DNA from: Todiramphus chloris collaris
Lineage: Eukaryota; Chordata; Aves; Coraciiformes; Alcedinidae
Assembly: GCA_025345505.1 (NCBI GenBank)
Contig: JANVCC010000261.1
Coordinates: forward strand, 5,212,301 to 5,276,300
Direction of reading: 5' to 3'
Length of the DNA: 64,000 nucleotides
Shown: positions 13,607 through 28,130 of the stretch, piece by piece
Numbering within the stretch: position 1 is the first letter of the stretch
Layout: the number at the start of each line of letters is the position of its first letter
The notes under the pieces: model-generated
Databases searched by the model: none
What the model was told of the DNA's origin: nothing
The model's input: the letters and a program-made list of their open reading frames with translations, nothing else
Position numbers and translations under genes: made by a program

Positions 13607-13817
13607 TCTCATTACCCTACTCTGATTTGGTTGGTTATAAATCACATCGACTCTGTTTTGGCCATGATGGTAACCGGTGAGTGATCTCTTCCTGCCCTAA
13701 TCTCAACCCATGAGCCTTTTGTTGTATTTTTCTCTCCTCTGTCCAGCTGAGGAGGGGAGTGATAGAGCAGCTTTGGTGGGAACCTGGTGTCCAGCCAGCC
13801 AGGGTCAACCCACCACA

Positions 13818-14620
13818 ATCTGCTGTATTCAAGATGGGAATCTATGACAGCTTTTTACAGTGGTATGATCATTTTACTGTTATTTTCCTCTGCTCCTTTT
13901 CTAACAATGTTTAATATGTAATTTCCTTCTGTTTTGATCACCAAAAATTGCTCCAAGTCCACTTTCTTGTGTGGCAATAGCTAATTTATATCCCATCACT
14001 AGGTATGTATAGTTCATATTATTTTTCCCACGTCTTACACTGTGTGTATTCACACCAAGTTTCTTCTGCTGTTTTGTCACCAATCAATAAAATACAGCAA
14101 CAATCCTCTTTGCACATCTTCATAGTCAAGCTTTACTCTGAATATCTGTGCCGTCTGCAGACATTGCAACTTCACCCTCTACCCATTTGCTGTGTAACTT
14201 GTAAACATCTGGTACAGCACAAGCCTTAGCATAGATTTCCATACTAGTATCTGTGATCTGATAGCCAACCTCTGCTGCAAAACCTGGCCATTTAGTCCTG
14301 TCTTTTATTTCCCACCTTTTAATTTGTGTATGTGACAGTGACAGTTTATTAGGACACCTCCTCCCTTCTCAAGAGGCTTAGCTTCTTTGAGAAGCTTGTT
14401 GAAACTTTAGCAATCAGTATATTACATCAAATAAATCACTCTTATTTACATGCTCATCGATTTTTAAAAAGACCCCAGTAAACTGGTAACTCAAAAATTC
14501 CACTTGTAATAATTATCCCAACCTTTTCCCGGGGTGTCATCATTTGGTTTTATGTATTAAATGTTTTCATTATCTTCGTTTCTACTGATTTACCTTGTAC
14601 AGGCAGATGTGGAGACTGGT
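13818..14620 (-). mobile_element. Ancient CR1/L3-like LINE, ORF2 C-terminal part (right piece of the split copy)
   Basis: The + strand reads as antisense CR1. GTATTCAAGATGGG just after 13,826, CTCCAAGTCCACTTTCTTG near 13,952, GTATGTATAGTTCATATT near 14,003, GTCTGCAGACATTGC near 14,153, CCATTTAGTCCTGTC near 14,290 and AGCTTCTTTGAGAAGC near 14,381 follow the order of the old amniote CR1 consensus I recall. The last recognisable block is TTTCTACTGATTTACCTTG near 14,580-14,600. It is heavily decayed, with many stops. With the left piece it represents roughly 1.1 kb of an originally continuous 5'-truncated copy. Confidence 0.82.
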
Positions 14621-17600
14621 TAGAGGGGATTTTGCAGCAGAACTGGGATGACCAGTGATGGCTGAATGACTTCAGACTGCCAAGAGGTATTTTCCTGGAA
14701 ATAGGCACACTGGAAACTCACACTGCCTAGTTGCTTCTAATGAACTACAAGGAGACTGACACTGAACGGACCACTGCAGCTGTGTTGCATGTTGCCATGA
14801 AGAGGTATCTTCTCTGCCTATCATAAGGGTTGTCCAGTCACAGGAAGTTAGAGACAGCTCTGCAAAAATGTTGTTCCCAGTTTTCAGCACACATTGTTTG
14901 TCTCCATACCAACCCACCGAGTTTAGAAACAAAAAAGAATATTTCTCTGCTAACTCTTATGCCTGGCAGCAACAGCAATATTTTGGAAAGACTGTGAGTG
15001 AATATTTGTAAATTGTTACCTATTTTCCCTAATGAAAACTTAAAAAAAACCCCAAACCCAGAAAGCCTTCGAACATGGTGACTAGTCTGAAGGTGAATGC
15101 TATTAACATTTGTCTTCTTATCCCTCTGCAACAATGGCTAAGGAAACCTTTCCTTGGACAGAGAAAAAATAACCCATATGTCACCAGTATGGAAGCCTCT
15201 GCAGAGTGACGGGTGGGCTTTCTGTTGAGGAATTATAATCAAGTGCTATGCTCTGCATGACACTGAGACCAAAGGTTAGAGCTCAAGGTCACCTGTCAGA
15301 GGTTTGGAGACTTCCAGGGCAGGTCGAACAGCTCACAAGATGCCCCCCTGACCCGCTGCTGCCAGCAGCACACAACCTGAAATGCCTGGTCCCCCAGCCA
15401 TGAAGAGGGAGCACATTGGTTTTGAGATACTACTTGGAAATTTGAAGTTGTGAAGCATGCCTTCTGTGTGCTCTGCATGTCCACCTGGGCCTTACAATAG
15501 AAGAGTGAGGGGCCGTTTTGCAGCCTGCAGGTGCTTTCCTGAATGTTGATCGTTGTTTAGCTGTAGAGCAGAGTGGATGATCCACGTGAGAGCTTTCACT
15601 GACAGGCCCAGAAAGGGATTTCTGTGCATTGTCCAGATTTTTTCCCTCTGTAGGAATCTACCCTGTTATTTTAAGATGCATACTCGGTGCTAATGCTTCG
15701 CCTTTCAGAATGAGCAGCTTCATTATCTGTTCGGATTCGTTGTGAATTTTAGAGACAACTGATGAGAAAAAAGTTGAAGATGCTTAATCAATAGACAAGA
15801 TGTGGCTTCACTAAGTAAGTAAAATAAGACTCTGTTGTCCTTCATGTGCTTCAATATTAACATCACCAACGGTGCATATTTTGAACTATGCAGAGAGGGA
15901 AATGAAGGGGGTAAGTGGTAGGAATATAGTGTTGTAGTTAACAATGAGTTAAATTTAACAGAAGAATTTTTTGTGGAAAGGCTTAGGCTCCTGGTGAACA
16001 GCCTTTCTTATTGAGAACCACCAGCAGACTGAGGGACTGTACCAGATTCATAGCATCTTTGGGAGCAGTTTGGTCTCTGTCAGACTGAACTGTGTTGTGA
16101 CTGGGGCAGAAAGTGCCAAATGCCTTTTCCTGGTAGCTTAAGTACTAGGGCCTGGTAGGATCCGGGCTTGCAAGGTTTTGCCAAAGTCTGGCGTCTCAAA
16201 ACTGGTAATCTCAGTTTTGAGATGTCAGAGGTAAGGGGAGGCAGAAGGATGGCAGCTTTGAGTATTCTTTACAGTAGTAATAATGACTTATTGATAATGC
16301 CCCCGTGCTGCCACACTAGCCACACTGCCACATAGCCACTAGCTGCCCACCCTGTTACAGCCAGGCTGTCCTCTGTTGAGGCTTTTTTCTGGCAGCTGCC
16401 AGGTCAGATTGAAAACCTCTTTCTTTCTTTAGCACTTCTATACTTTCCTTTCTTTGCTCCAACCTCTTTTCCTCCACTTGTCCTTCACTTTATCTAGTCT
16501 GAGGAACTCTCCGTGTATCAGGAAGCTATTTCTGTAGCCTGGGCAGGTGCCCTGAGAACTGCTGGTCTTGTCTGTGTTGTTTCCAGAGGACTTCAAATCC
16601 CATGATTTCAAATTCCATGACTTCATATGGCCCTGTAAATCATCCTTCTTATGCAATGTTCAGCTTCAAAACTATTCTCTATCTTCCACAGCACCTTTGC
16701 CTGTAAGTCAAGGGGTTCAAGTCTGGAAGATGTTGCCCATCAGAAACATGGTCTAGAGGTAGGGTGGGCAAAACACACTGGTGGGCTAGCAAGGCAATAA
16801 ATCAAGGGCTTAGAAGTGCACAAAGGGAGAACAGATAAGCATAAACAGACAGACACATCTAAATGCTGATGTGTTAGAGCAGGATAAACAGTGAAAGGCA
16901 GAAAGCAAGGAGCATCAGAACACCCTGCTCACATTGTCTTTTCTCTCTGTGCACGTGCCTCATTGCTTATTGGCTATCAAGCTCTCTCACATAAGTGCTA
17001 CACAAATCCATTCAAATACCTAGAAAGGTACACACAACCTGGTTAACTGTACTGCAGACTCACTGCAGAGGGACTTCATCCTGATGCATGTGCCCATTTG
17101 TTTTTTACTTTATTGAAATGAGAGATGATCCAGTATTAAGCATCCAACCAAGTAAAGGAGTTAGAGAGTGACAATCCTGAGATGATTTCTCAATGTCAGT
17201 AGCAGTGGCTAAGCAATGAAGAGCCCATCCCTCTGCTGCTGTAGAGTGACATAGCTCCACTGAAGCTAATATTGCTAGCTAAGCATCAATTTTTGCAAGA
17301 CAAAAGAAAAAATGTAGTCAAAGACTCAGGATAAAGTAAGAGACTTCTTATGGTTTGGTGTATCCACGTTGGTAGCCTCAGTGCTAACATGGTTCAGATA
17401 TGTTTGCCTAGTCCCCTAGGATGCACATGTTACCTTCAAGTATTTGTGTAACATGCATAATAATAATACCTGCAACATTTGGGGGCGGTGGTAACAGTTC
17501 CCTGGATTAAGAGGCTGAGTGTCCCAGCCGATGCACAGCAGCAATTGCTCACACTGTTCTAAGAAGTTTGTGGTGATTTAAGCCCCTTTCCCCTGGCTCA

Positions 17601-20600
17601 GGTATCACTGGGCATTAACAGACAAGCAAGGGCACAGCAGCAGTGCTGTCCTAGGCTGCACCACAGGTTCTCAGTCAGTATCACTTACTTGATGTAGGAA
17701 ATGGGAGCTTGAAGTACTGATGACAAAAGGCTGAGGCATCCAGTGCCAATGTAAACTATCCTGGCTGTTACTGACAGCTCCTTTTCCTCATCTGCAGAGA
17801 CGCATTTCCAAGACACAAGATTTGTATCTCGCTGCTACATGCTTCCTACACACAGTGCTTAAGGGATAATCCCCAATGCACTGCAGTATACGAAGCAATA
17901 AATGGCTGCTGAGATTAATAGACTGAGCAAAGCTGAAGCATTTAATCAATCTCCAGAAAGTACTCATTGCCAGAATATTACAGGAAAGAGAATTTATTCC
18001 TCATGCACAACAAACCTTAACAGGGAACAGCAGAATTTCTATTCACCAGTGAGGACTTAAACTGCTGAGCTGTCCTCTTTCTTAGCAGGACACCTTGGTA
18101 CAGGGTGGAGATGAGGGGACTGACTGCAGTCATAACCAAGCAGGAGACATGTACAGGCTTAGATCTGACTGGATAAATACACTGCTGGTAAGTGTTGCCA
18201 TGCTTTATGTGGAAGGGATAATGTCCTCCTTCTCTTTAAAACAGAAGACTAAGTATTAGAACCTCATCCTGGTGTAAGAAAGAGCAGAATACAAGGAGAC
18301 TTTGGATCTTACTGATCCAGCCCAACTTAGGTACAATTTACAGCAGCTTCCAGACTGCTGCCACTCACAGCATTGCTTTAAAGTTCTTAACTGTGCATCA
18401 GCAGGGATTAATGAAATGAGGTTTGCTCTGATAGACCTTAACAGACACCTTATAGCATCTAGGTGGTAGAATGCTAACAAGAGTAAGGAGCTTCTGTCCA
18501 ACTGGGAACTCTTGTGTCAAGACATGACCTGTGTACTCCTTTCCAGCACAGAGGTTTCTGATTGCAAAGTGATCTGTAGGTTCCCAGTTTCACACAGAAA
18601 CACATTCAGTGACCTGCCTCAGAGGACATCCCACTCCTCTTCCTGGCCTGAGCCAGCAAAACAATCCACAGAGTTCAGCAAGTCTCTCTCTAAAGAAACA
18701 TTAATCATTATCATAAAATATGAGTAAAGGTGCAAGCCCTGAGGGGTCAGGAAGAAGACGTAAATACCTTTCCCTACACCTTCCCTCTTCACTTATACAC
18801 TTTCTCCTTTAACTTTATATTATATATTTATTCATATTTTACTAATATCTGATTACATGGAGGGTTAGAATTTTCATTATGAAACCACTTACTTGTTATT
18901 TAACTTGGTCTGAGAAATGCTGGTACTGCATGCCACACTACACTGGACTCTTATCCTTGTTTCCACCTCTTCTCCAGATGCCATACATTTTCCAGCTCCT
19001 CCTCTCCTTCTCCAGACTGTTGTGGCTGGTTGTGTCAGTTGTACATGTACTCTACCAGTCACTTCCATCACTTCTTTATAGTTTTCAGAAGGTCTGTGAT
19101 AAACACTCCCAGAAAAATCATACATGTTAAAGGAAATATATAATCAGTGGCCACTTGAAAATCTTCTGTGTGACTAGTTGATGCTTGCTAAAGCCCGTGT
19201 GAGACTGCAGATGAAGAAATAGTCCTGTTTCAAGCTCAGGTGTTTCAAAAAGCAGATCAATAGACGGGATTGGATCTGAATCAGGTTTCTAATACTAATC
19301 TTTTCAACTTGATGGAGAGGGGAAAACTATAAAAGCACAATAAAGAAGATAATGGCTGTTCATTTGTAAGGACTTGGAAACCAAACAAACAGACAATAAG
19401 CAAAACCAGATTTACCTTGCCATAGATCCAAGGTAATCTGCTTTCCTCTAGTATCTTTGTAATGAATTCTCATTAGTTTACAGATGGGGTCGTGGCACTT
19501 AAGTGGATAATGTTACATGCCATTGTTTATCTTTAGTCACTCATCTGATGGATGCCCACGGTGTCCCTAGGATGTTCTTAATTTTGTTCTTAATTTCACA
19601 TGACTGAAACATGTACTAACTTCTGGTCTTTCATGTAATGTTGTAAAGTCTTGGTGATTTTTAATGAGTGCAATTAAGAAATTATGTATTAGAACTATAC
19701 ACTGACTAATCTGAACGGAGTATTAATAGAAAATTGTCCTACTAAGTTAAATGGGAGGAAGAACTTTCATACGGTTTTGCTCTGGGTTTCATTTAGACAG
19801 GCTTTATGCTGAGAAGATTCTCCGGACTTTATTTACATCAGCATAAATTTGAAGTAAGTGCAGTGTCAGGTACTTTATGTTTCCATCTGTAGAATATGCT
19901 CTCCAGAAACATTTCCAGAGCAGAAAGAAATGTAGCTACACTAATCTTTCACAAATATAGCACAGTAGGAACAGTCGTGTGGTTTATTTTTTCTACATAA
20001 GAAACATGTGAAAGCATTTGGGAGTTTTCTGGATGAAATTAGGTTTGTTAATCCTTATCATTCCCAATTCTGAGACTTCAAAGAGACAAGTCAGAGCAAT
20101 TGGCATTGCTAACTTGAAATGGCCTAACGTCACCGGGTTTTGTCTTCTAGTTCTGAAGAATAGTTTAAGACTATATCCACATTTCGAACATGCATTTTAC
20201 AGGTTTTCTGAAAAAAACCTGTCATCAAAATGTACATATGTTCCTGTGAGAACCTAAGGGATGGAAAAATGTCATGCTAATGTAAAGAAACAGATTTTGA
20301 CTGTGACGATCTATAACTAATTTGAAGGAATATTAACAATTAGTTTGAACTCAGAGCTTGACCTGTCTTAAAATTATTTTACTATGACAAAAGATGTGCT
20401 TTTCATCTTAAAATCACATTTTAACCTTCTTCTTTCTTAAAAAAAAGAAAGAACACCCACCACTTTTTCTCTGAAAACCAGAAAAAGTTCTAACAGAGTA
20501 AGCATTTAAATGCATGATATTTAACGTGCTGTTCCAAAGAGAAGAGCTGTCCACATGGACAAAACAAATTAACAAATGGGAATCCAGTCCAATTCTTTAT

Positions 20601-23600
20601 TGTGTTGATGAGTAAAGCTATTTGGATGAGACTGTACACCCTATTTCCAGAGTACTGTTGACTGTAGTGATTACATTGCAGATACTCATGAAAAAAACCT
20701 CAAAGTAAACCACATCATATGCTTTTGGCATATGACCCATAAAAAGTGTACAAGGGGGAAAACATTATTCCTGTTGACTTCCCTGGAAGAGGAATTAGGT
20801 ACTTGAAAAAAATAGATAACAGTGTCAGACCCAAGGTCACTTGGTCCTTTCCCACATACTTAAAGGACAGTCTCACCTTCCATTTTTCTGACTTCTTTAA
20901 ACTGTACTTAAATACCTACAGCCAGAGAAGTGGATTTGATATTGCCATATGCAGAAATCAAGAGCACAGTAAACTAAGTGTGAAGCTCACTGCAGCCAGG
21001 CATTTTGTTCTGACTGCATATTAACATTTTTATGCCTACTTTGCAGAAGACAGTGGTGGTGGTAAAGGTTTTCCCCTAAACGGAGTAAAGGGAGAGCTGA
21101 ATTACAAATAGCAGCTCAAGCAATCGCTTCCAATTAAAGAGTAATTCAGTGACAAATAAAACTCCAGGCATTACTGAGTTCCCATTTTGGTGAAAGACAA
21201 AAAAAAAGGACTTCCAAATATATCAGGTCTACTTACTATATTTCATTATTATTAATTAGGATACTCGGGCAAAGCAGACCAAGCCTTTGTTAGCTGAAGC
21301 AGCAGTTTGGCAGCAACTGGAGTTTTATTTCTCATTGATTAAGCAATAGATACAAGCTGAACCAGTAACCTCATGTGAAGGGTATTGGAGCTGAATGCCT
21401 GGCAGATTTGTGTGAAGTCTTATGGCCACGGGACAGATAGATCTATATATGTTGCCCAGGGTAAAACTGCATCAGTGCCTCTGAAAGGACAAGGCTGCTG
21501 CATCACATCATGGCAAATAATTGTTAATTCATCCTAGTGTGAAATATTTTTACACCTCAGGTAAAATAAGCCACTTTTGTGGGAGGGTAGATGCAAGAAC
21601 ATCCCATTTCAGTGCACAGGGTCTAAGTGCTACATTCTGTGTGGAAAAAAAATGCACAGTTGTTCAGTGGACTTTGGAGTACTCTGCTAATCCCTGTTTT
21701 GCCAGAAATACTGCGCAGGTACCTGGAGAAATGTCCTGCCATGGATGATGACACCCAGCCCTACACTCCCTGGCTGCACAGCACCTAGAGAAGCTCTGGC
21801 AAATCCAGTCCTGTCATCCCCAAATGCCAACCTTGCCCCAGTGCCTAGAAATAACACTTCTGTAGAGGAGCTAGATGTAGAAAACCTTTGTTTGTGGTCT
21901 GGTGTGGGCATGCAGCTTTTTTTACAGATGAATTCACAGGGATATGTCTGCTCTGGCACTGCAGTGGCTGAGGTGCAAACATTTTATTGCTGACACTGCT
22001 GTGAGAACTAATCTGCAAAATAGAGCATCCTGAGCCACAGCAGCTCCTCGCCTCAGGGAACATGAGTCAGGGTGCTTAGATTGCACTGGTTTCTATTAAT
22101 TGCCTACTTAACTCCAAAGAGCCAGACAGGGCTATTTCATTTAAACGTATGTTTTTACAAAGTTAAAATAGAATAAAATATAGGTTATAGCACGAGTTGC
22201 CTAAAAACTCATTAGACTTCATTTCCCTGTGTTGGAATGTGATGTAAGGATGAAATGATGGCAGATATGGAGCCACGTGTACCAAAGAGCCTCTCTTGAA
22301 CATTCCCTTTTCCTGACTCTCAGGCTTTAACTTTAACATGACTGTCATGGTCTTCACAGAGCAGATCTTGTCCAAAAGGTTCAAGCATTGTCTTACATAA
22401 GCAAAAAAAAGAAAATTATAACTAACACTTCATAAACTAGTAAGCTTACACTGTGCCCTGCTTCATTTTCCTAAAAAGCCAGGAGTGCAAATACTCATCT
22501 GGGTGTAAAAAGGATTTGAACTGGCTACAGGAGAGATTTCCTGGGCAAACAGAGGCATGCTCTTTGTTCGTGGTCAATTAATTTCCCTTTCATATAAACC
22601 CCATAGCCAGGCCCAGCTATAGCAGAAAATAGTTATTAAAATCTGCTTTAGATTTCAAAGAACGCATGATCTTGGCCAGTAGCACTTGGGACTTACTGTG
22701 TGCTGCAAAATCAGCCTGTGATGCAAGCAGACTGTTGAGGTAGAAAGCAGATATTTTCTCCATGCCCAGTTCATTGGTTGTTACACGGCAATTAGTGGAT
22801 TCCATTTTGCCTTATGATTTCCAAGTGAAGTTTTCCTTCAGTGGAGCCTAATCTGTGCTTGGGTACAATCACCTGCACAAACATCGGCAGAATTTCACAC
22901 TGGGAAAAAATAAAGAAAAAAAAAGCCTCCCATGAGCTGTGAGGAGATGCAGTTGTTGAAAACAACCACTGGAAGCTATTTTTAAATGCCCAAAGATGCA
23001 TTATTCAAACATAAAAAGCCCTGCCTCACTACAATGTGGCACAGTCAGTGACTGTGGCAGTGCTGTGCAAGAAGGCAGAACGTTTCACTGCAAAACTTCA
23101 GTGCACTTGTTTCCCAGCAATCTGGGGTCTGAGCAGTGCAAGGTCTGTGTAACTTCACTGCCCGGAGGCAGAGACTGCAGCGACACTAGAAGCAGGCTGC
23201 ACTGGCCTCTAAGAAACTCAGCACTGGGCTTTTTTTACCACCGCCTGCCAAACCCCCTGCCGGTCCAGCTTTACCCCAACAGGGAGACAGAGGAGGAGAG
23301 GGAGATGCAATGGCAGATGGCAACCCACAAGGAGGGGAGAACTGCACACTGCACCTTGGCACTCGGTGACGAGGACAACTTTACAGTAACCTAGTTTGCT
23401 TATAAATCGGATGGCACCAGTTTTTGCCGCCAGTATTTGCCACATTTTTTTTCCTCCCCATCTTCAGTCAAACCATTACAAGGCACCCTAAAAAAAACCA
23501 TTTAGTTCATTCATTGGCTTAGCTCCAGGAGGCTGTATTTCTAATGCTAATGAGACATAAGAGAACTGATTTTAATATAGTGAAGCCAGGCATTGTTGTG

Positions 23601-26600
23601 TTATTTCAGGCTTTGATACAGTTTCGATGTGTAGATGAGCTGGGGGACAAATCTCCTTACCCACTAAAGCACCAGTGAGAGCAATGAGAGGCTCAGTCAT
23701 CAGTTACCTGGCCTGAACATCCCAGAATTGTGCAGACATTCAGCAGAGGTTTTGCTGTGCTTCCTGCATATCTTTGCCTTCAAATGGAAGTGTGTTCAAT
23801 GGAGGCAGACAACAGGTAAGGGGAAAGGAAACTTGACCTTCTCACAGTTTTCTGAAAAATGGTTTTCCTGTCTGCTTCTATCCATTAGAATTAACTTGCT
23901 GTCTAAATGAGTCTTGTCTAAATTAATTGTGCTGTCTCTGTGTAGTATTTCCCCAAGGAATGCACCAAAACACTGTTAGGTCTTTGCCTGTTCTTGGCTG
24001 GTTGAGGTATTAATTGGTTCTGTGAATAAGCCTAGGAAAATAAAGGCAGGTTTCTCTCTTAATTCATGTGAGTAATGGGTGTTAATGCCTCATACCTGGA
24101 GCTTGCCAGTGGTCACTTGGCTCTGTCTCTGTAACCTGGTTTACTACTCCGTAGTGCCCACGTTGGTCAGGGTAGATGTAAAGAAGGAACCACGGACACA
24201 GCATCTTTTTCTGCTTGGTTGGTTGTTGCTTACTCTTTTATGAGGCCTCTCCAGGTATTTTTAGCTACAGGAAGAACTTCTTTATTGGCACTCCTATTCT
24301 TCCTGTGGCATGGAACACAAGTACCTCAATCATACAAGCTTAACCTGGCTCTAAGCTGAGGCAAGGTAAATGTGTATTTTCTCTGACACTAGCTTACTTA
24401 GAACATTATATATCTGCATATAAAATAATAAATATTTAGTTGGAACAAGAAATGAGTACTTAGTATTGTTTAAGAATGCTAAAATTGCAAACTTAACAGT
24501 TGCAATAGCAATTTTATGCTGCTCACCAGTAAGGGCTTTACGCTCCTGCAATATGCCTATTTCCAGTGTGCCTATTACAAAAAAAAAAAACCCAAACAAA
24601 GAGTATTTAAACGTTTGAAGAACAGAAGTAACGTTGTAATTTAGCTATGACCAGTAACATTCACATTTCTTAACTCAGACTTGGTTTGAAAATAACCACA
24701 TTCCAGGAAAGTACTGTTAAAATTGCATCTATGTTCAGTCCAAAACTTTTTCTCTCTGTATGCTCTACAGACCTGGGTAATTCATATTCAGACGAATACT
24801 CTGAGAAGGGTTCAGGTGTTTGCTTCCCACAACAAAAGAAATTCTTTCAGACACAGTAGGGATTTACCATGCGCCTCAGTTTCCCATCGCAGGGTTGCTG
24901 GAGCCTCCAGCTCACGCGAGGGAAGCAGCACCGTTTGTAACACCCCAGCGTCTCAGAAATGCTCAGGCTCTGCTGCCAGCTCCTCTGAATTAAATGCAAA
25001 GCAACTTATTGACCTCAGTGCTGCTGCCTTGCATTGCCCCTGACTGACTGAGAGCACGACTTTGGTCCGTGTAACCCTCACCTTGCTGATTTTGCACAAT
25101 CGTTTCGCTTGAAATGATGAATGATGCCTGACTAGAGTAAAGTCCCCAGGGGCTGTAGCAGACACTGCCAGCTCTGACAGGGGTTTTGGGTACCTGGGAG
25201 ATTCTTTTATTTCCGTACTTTCTGCTTTAAGAACTTTGACATTTGATTGCAAAGGAGTTTGTTTCCTTTAGGAGACCGCACATTCCAGACGACAGACAGC
25301 GCTGAAGTTTTCTCAGACAATTAATAATGAAAACTGAAGAGATTGATGAATAAGAAGGATATTCTCCTGTCTGTAGCCTACACAAGGCAAAACCTGATTC
25401 AACTCAGCATTAACATTATCTATTTTTCATATGTTCTCTATTGACCATGGCAGGGAGATCCTACTTTTGAACCTCACATCCCACAAGCAGCTCTTATTTT
25501 TGTCAAGAGCAAAACATATTCCAGCCCTGACGACCCTGAAACTTTGCTTAGGAGTGCTCTAATTAGAGCTTCTTTAGTTCAAGCTTCAAATCTGCTTAGC
25601 AAACCTGGAGGCTTGGATCTAAAAGCAGCATTCGTGTGAAGACACTGTGCTAGCTACATTCTAGAGTTGTCAAAACAATCTAACCAAATCTGATAGGAAA
25701 CCAGAAACAAGAAGGAAAAAATTGGCCAAATTCCTATATCCAAATATTTTTACAGCATGAGAAATTGAACTAATAATGCTTCTGTCTGGTTAACAGCTGT
25801 CAAAGGATGAAAAATAAGCTACTGGGAATGTAGTCAATCACTCACTCCTTTTAATGTGGTGTGAAATCCATAATGGCATTTATACTGAATCTTAATGTGT
25901 TTTATGGAAAAATCACTGGTAGCTGTGTTGAAGAGATGCCAACTTTTAACAAGGAGCGTCTGGTGCTTTCCAGGCCACTCTACGCATGTGTGTTATGTGG
26001 GGAAAGATGAGTCTGCACTCTGTTTGCCTCTGGGAATGCATGTTTAGGAACATTCCCTCTCCTCCCCCTCTGCTTGAGGTGGGTCACCAGGACATAAGCT
26101 TCATTCACAAAAACACATCCAAACTTCATCCGATTCCTCTCTGTTGGCAGCTGCAGTTTCTACCTGCGTGCAGCACGACGGGTCGTCTCCTGGGAAAGCC
26201 AACACTCTGCAGTCCTGGAGATACACCCCTGACAAGTCCTACTGATTTCAGGAGCCTGTTTTTCTAAGACAGAGGAGCAGGTGTATCACCAAGGCTGTGG
26301 CCCTAAGCTGTGTGCTGTATTCCTTAAGCAGTAGGTAATGGTAGCGCTTCCCTGCATGACACAAGGAGATATTAATGCATGTGAAAAGCTCAGTGTTGAA
26401 CCACACACAGAACAGCCTATATATAGCCATAGACAGCAGCTTTTCAAATCAGGATGACAATTTTTGTGACTGATAGCATTGGGAAATGAAGGGCGACTTT
26501 GCAGAGAGAATGCGTGGCTCAGGTTGTTGAAGGATTTGTGTTTCCCTGTGGCCCTGCTCTTCACTGGGGTTTGTTAGATGGATACAGCTGGATACAGCTG

Positions 26601-28130
26601 TGATGGTCACGGTCTGTAGCACCTTCCTCATCCTGCCCCAGAGGAGATATACTGTATCAGGTGGTGCTAATGTATGGGCCCCCTTTGGTCACCCTCCTCC
26701 TCCGGCTCAGCAAATCCATGGCAGGTTTGAGGCTGGCGAGTCCTGGGTGACTGCAGGGAAGCTCATGCTGCCCAAAGCACTCGTACATGAAAGGAGAGCC
26801 GGTCGCGAGGTTTTCTGCCGCTGTTTAAGGTGAAAGCAACACGTGAAACATAACTCACAACATTCCCTCCTTTATATCTCCACCAGGTCATCCAAGTATT
26901 GAAATCAGGCTAGCCATGAAGGGCCAGTCTCAGTGGCAGTTTTACACTATATAAATCTACAGTCCTAGGGACCTGAGTAGGTGGTAACAGCCTCTTGAAC
27001 GGCACTCCCCTTTCATGACATAGACTTATTTTGTGGTCTGAGGCTCACCTGGTATGTTCAATCCAGGTGATGGTTTTAATTAATTCTATAGAGAAACAGA
27101 AACAAGATGGTACCCTAACTATTAGCTGGTGTATAATTTACATGCATGGGAATAGTTAAAAAATAGAAAAGTACTGAACAGAGTCTTGCTATTTTCTGTT
27201 GGTTACCTTTACCTAGTGATCTGCAGAGGTGAGCAGTTACTACTCCTCAAATCAATCATTTACTCTGTTTCAAAATGTGTATTTCACACATGAGTTAAGG
27301 CTCTGGTCCACACTTTCTCATAGCTCTACAGTACAAATTATACAAATCGAGACAATAGAAATGCCTAGTGGTGGGATCTCACCCAAAATAATTTCCCGAT
27401 GTCTGGTCACATTGAATTCTCCTTTCCAAACTGGGAAAGGCATGGGCATAGTCATAACAGGTTAGTCCAAAATAGAAAGATGTGCCTCAGGGTGGTTGTA
27501 GGGCTAACACTGGTGTCATGGTTCCTGTCCAGCCTGATGTCATCAGTGTAATAAAAGCTGTGGTTTCAGCTGAGTTCCTTCCAGACATTAGTTCAGAGTG
27601 CAAAAACTACCCATCAGAATCAGGCCCCGTGGAGGAAATGTCCAGGGCTAAACAAGCATGATGGTTAACCCCATCCAAAAAGAAGGTCACCTGTAAGGCT
27701 AATACACATTATACAGTTGTCTGCATCCTGCTAAGCCAGGAGCATTGGACTTCCATTCCCTTAGACCTCAGAAACATAACTGTTCCTGAATTGTTTCTGA
27801 ATTTATGTACTGTGTAACACGCAGCTACTACTAAATATATTACACCAAACCAGCATTCGTGCTTTCTTTGCTCTATTTATTCATTTTCATCTTCTAACTT
27901 AGATGAGGTCTCAGCCTCCAGGAATTGCATCTGACAGTATCCAACATTTGGAGGCTTTCCTAATATAAGCCCTGCATTCCAATGTGCTGCTCTTTTATTC
28001 AACTAAACATATTATGGCCTTGTACTTCTCCCTTTCACTCATGTCAGAAAAGATACATCATTTGTTTCATTAAGATCATACCTTGTAAAATGCTATTGTT
28101 CCTACTGGATGACAAATTCCCTCAGTTTCC
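14621..28130. other. Long non-coding stretch, no recognised gene
   Basis: About 13.5 kb with only short, overlapping open frames. I recognise no coding family, RNA gene or repeat family. There is a two-copy 10-bp repeat (GATACAGCTG) at 26,581-26,600 and an A12 run near 24,579. AT-rich blocks such as 18,800-18,850 and 21,235-21,260 are noted only as composition. The + strand text near 19,815-19,865 (TTTACATCAGCATAAAT) resembles a dispersed amniote motif, weakly. Confidence 0.55.

Larger units (their letters stand above)
13239..13817 (-). mobile_element. Solo LTR-like remnant of an avian endogenous retrovirus, inserted in the CR1 copy
   Basis: On the minus strand the element begins at 13,817 with TGTGGTGGGTTGACCC and runs through CAGCTGGACAG, GGCTCATGGGTTGAG, a GAGAAATAAAACC block holding an AATAAA signal (13,606-13,601), ATCACACGTTGTCTCTG and CTCCTCACACTCTTCCCC near 13,410, then a GCCTTGGCCAGCAGC block near 13,345. 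I recognise this order as an LTR very common in bird genomes. The 3' end is less sure: a GTATTGAGTCTGCC block at about 13,240-13,254 on the + strand resembles the expected terminus, with the final CA changed. No retroviral gene text flanks it, so it behaves as a solo LTR, shortened by internal deletion relative to longer copies I recall. No target-site duplication is visible. The family name is left open. Confidence 0.82.

Noticed and set aside
24845-24900. GCCTCAGTTTCCCATC text resembling an ancient SINE
   Set aside because: Only about 16 bases match and the following text does not continue the pattern, so it is too short to call.
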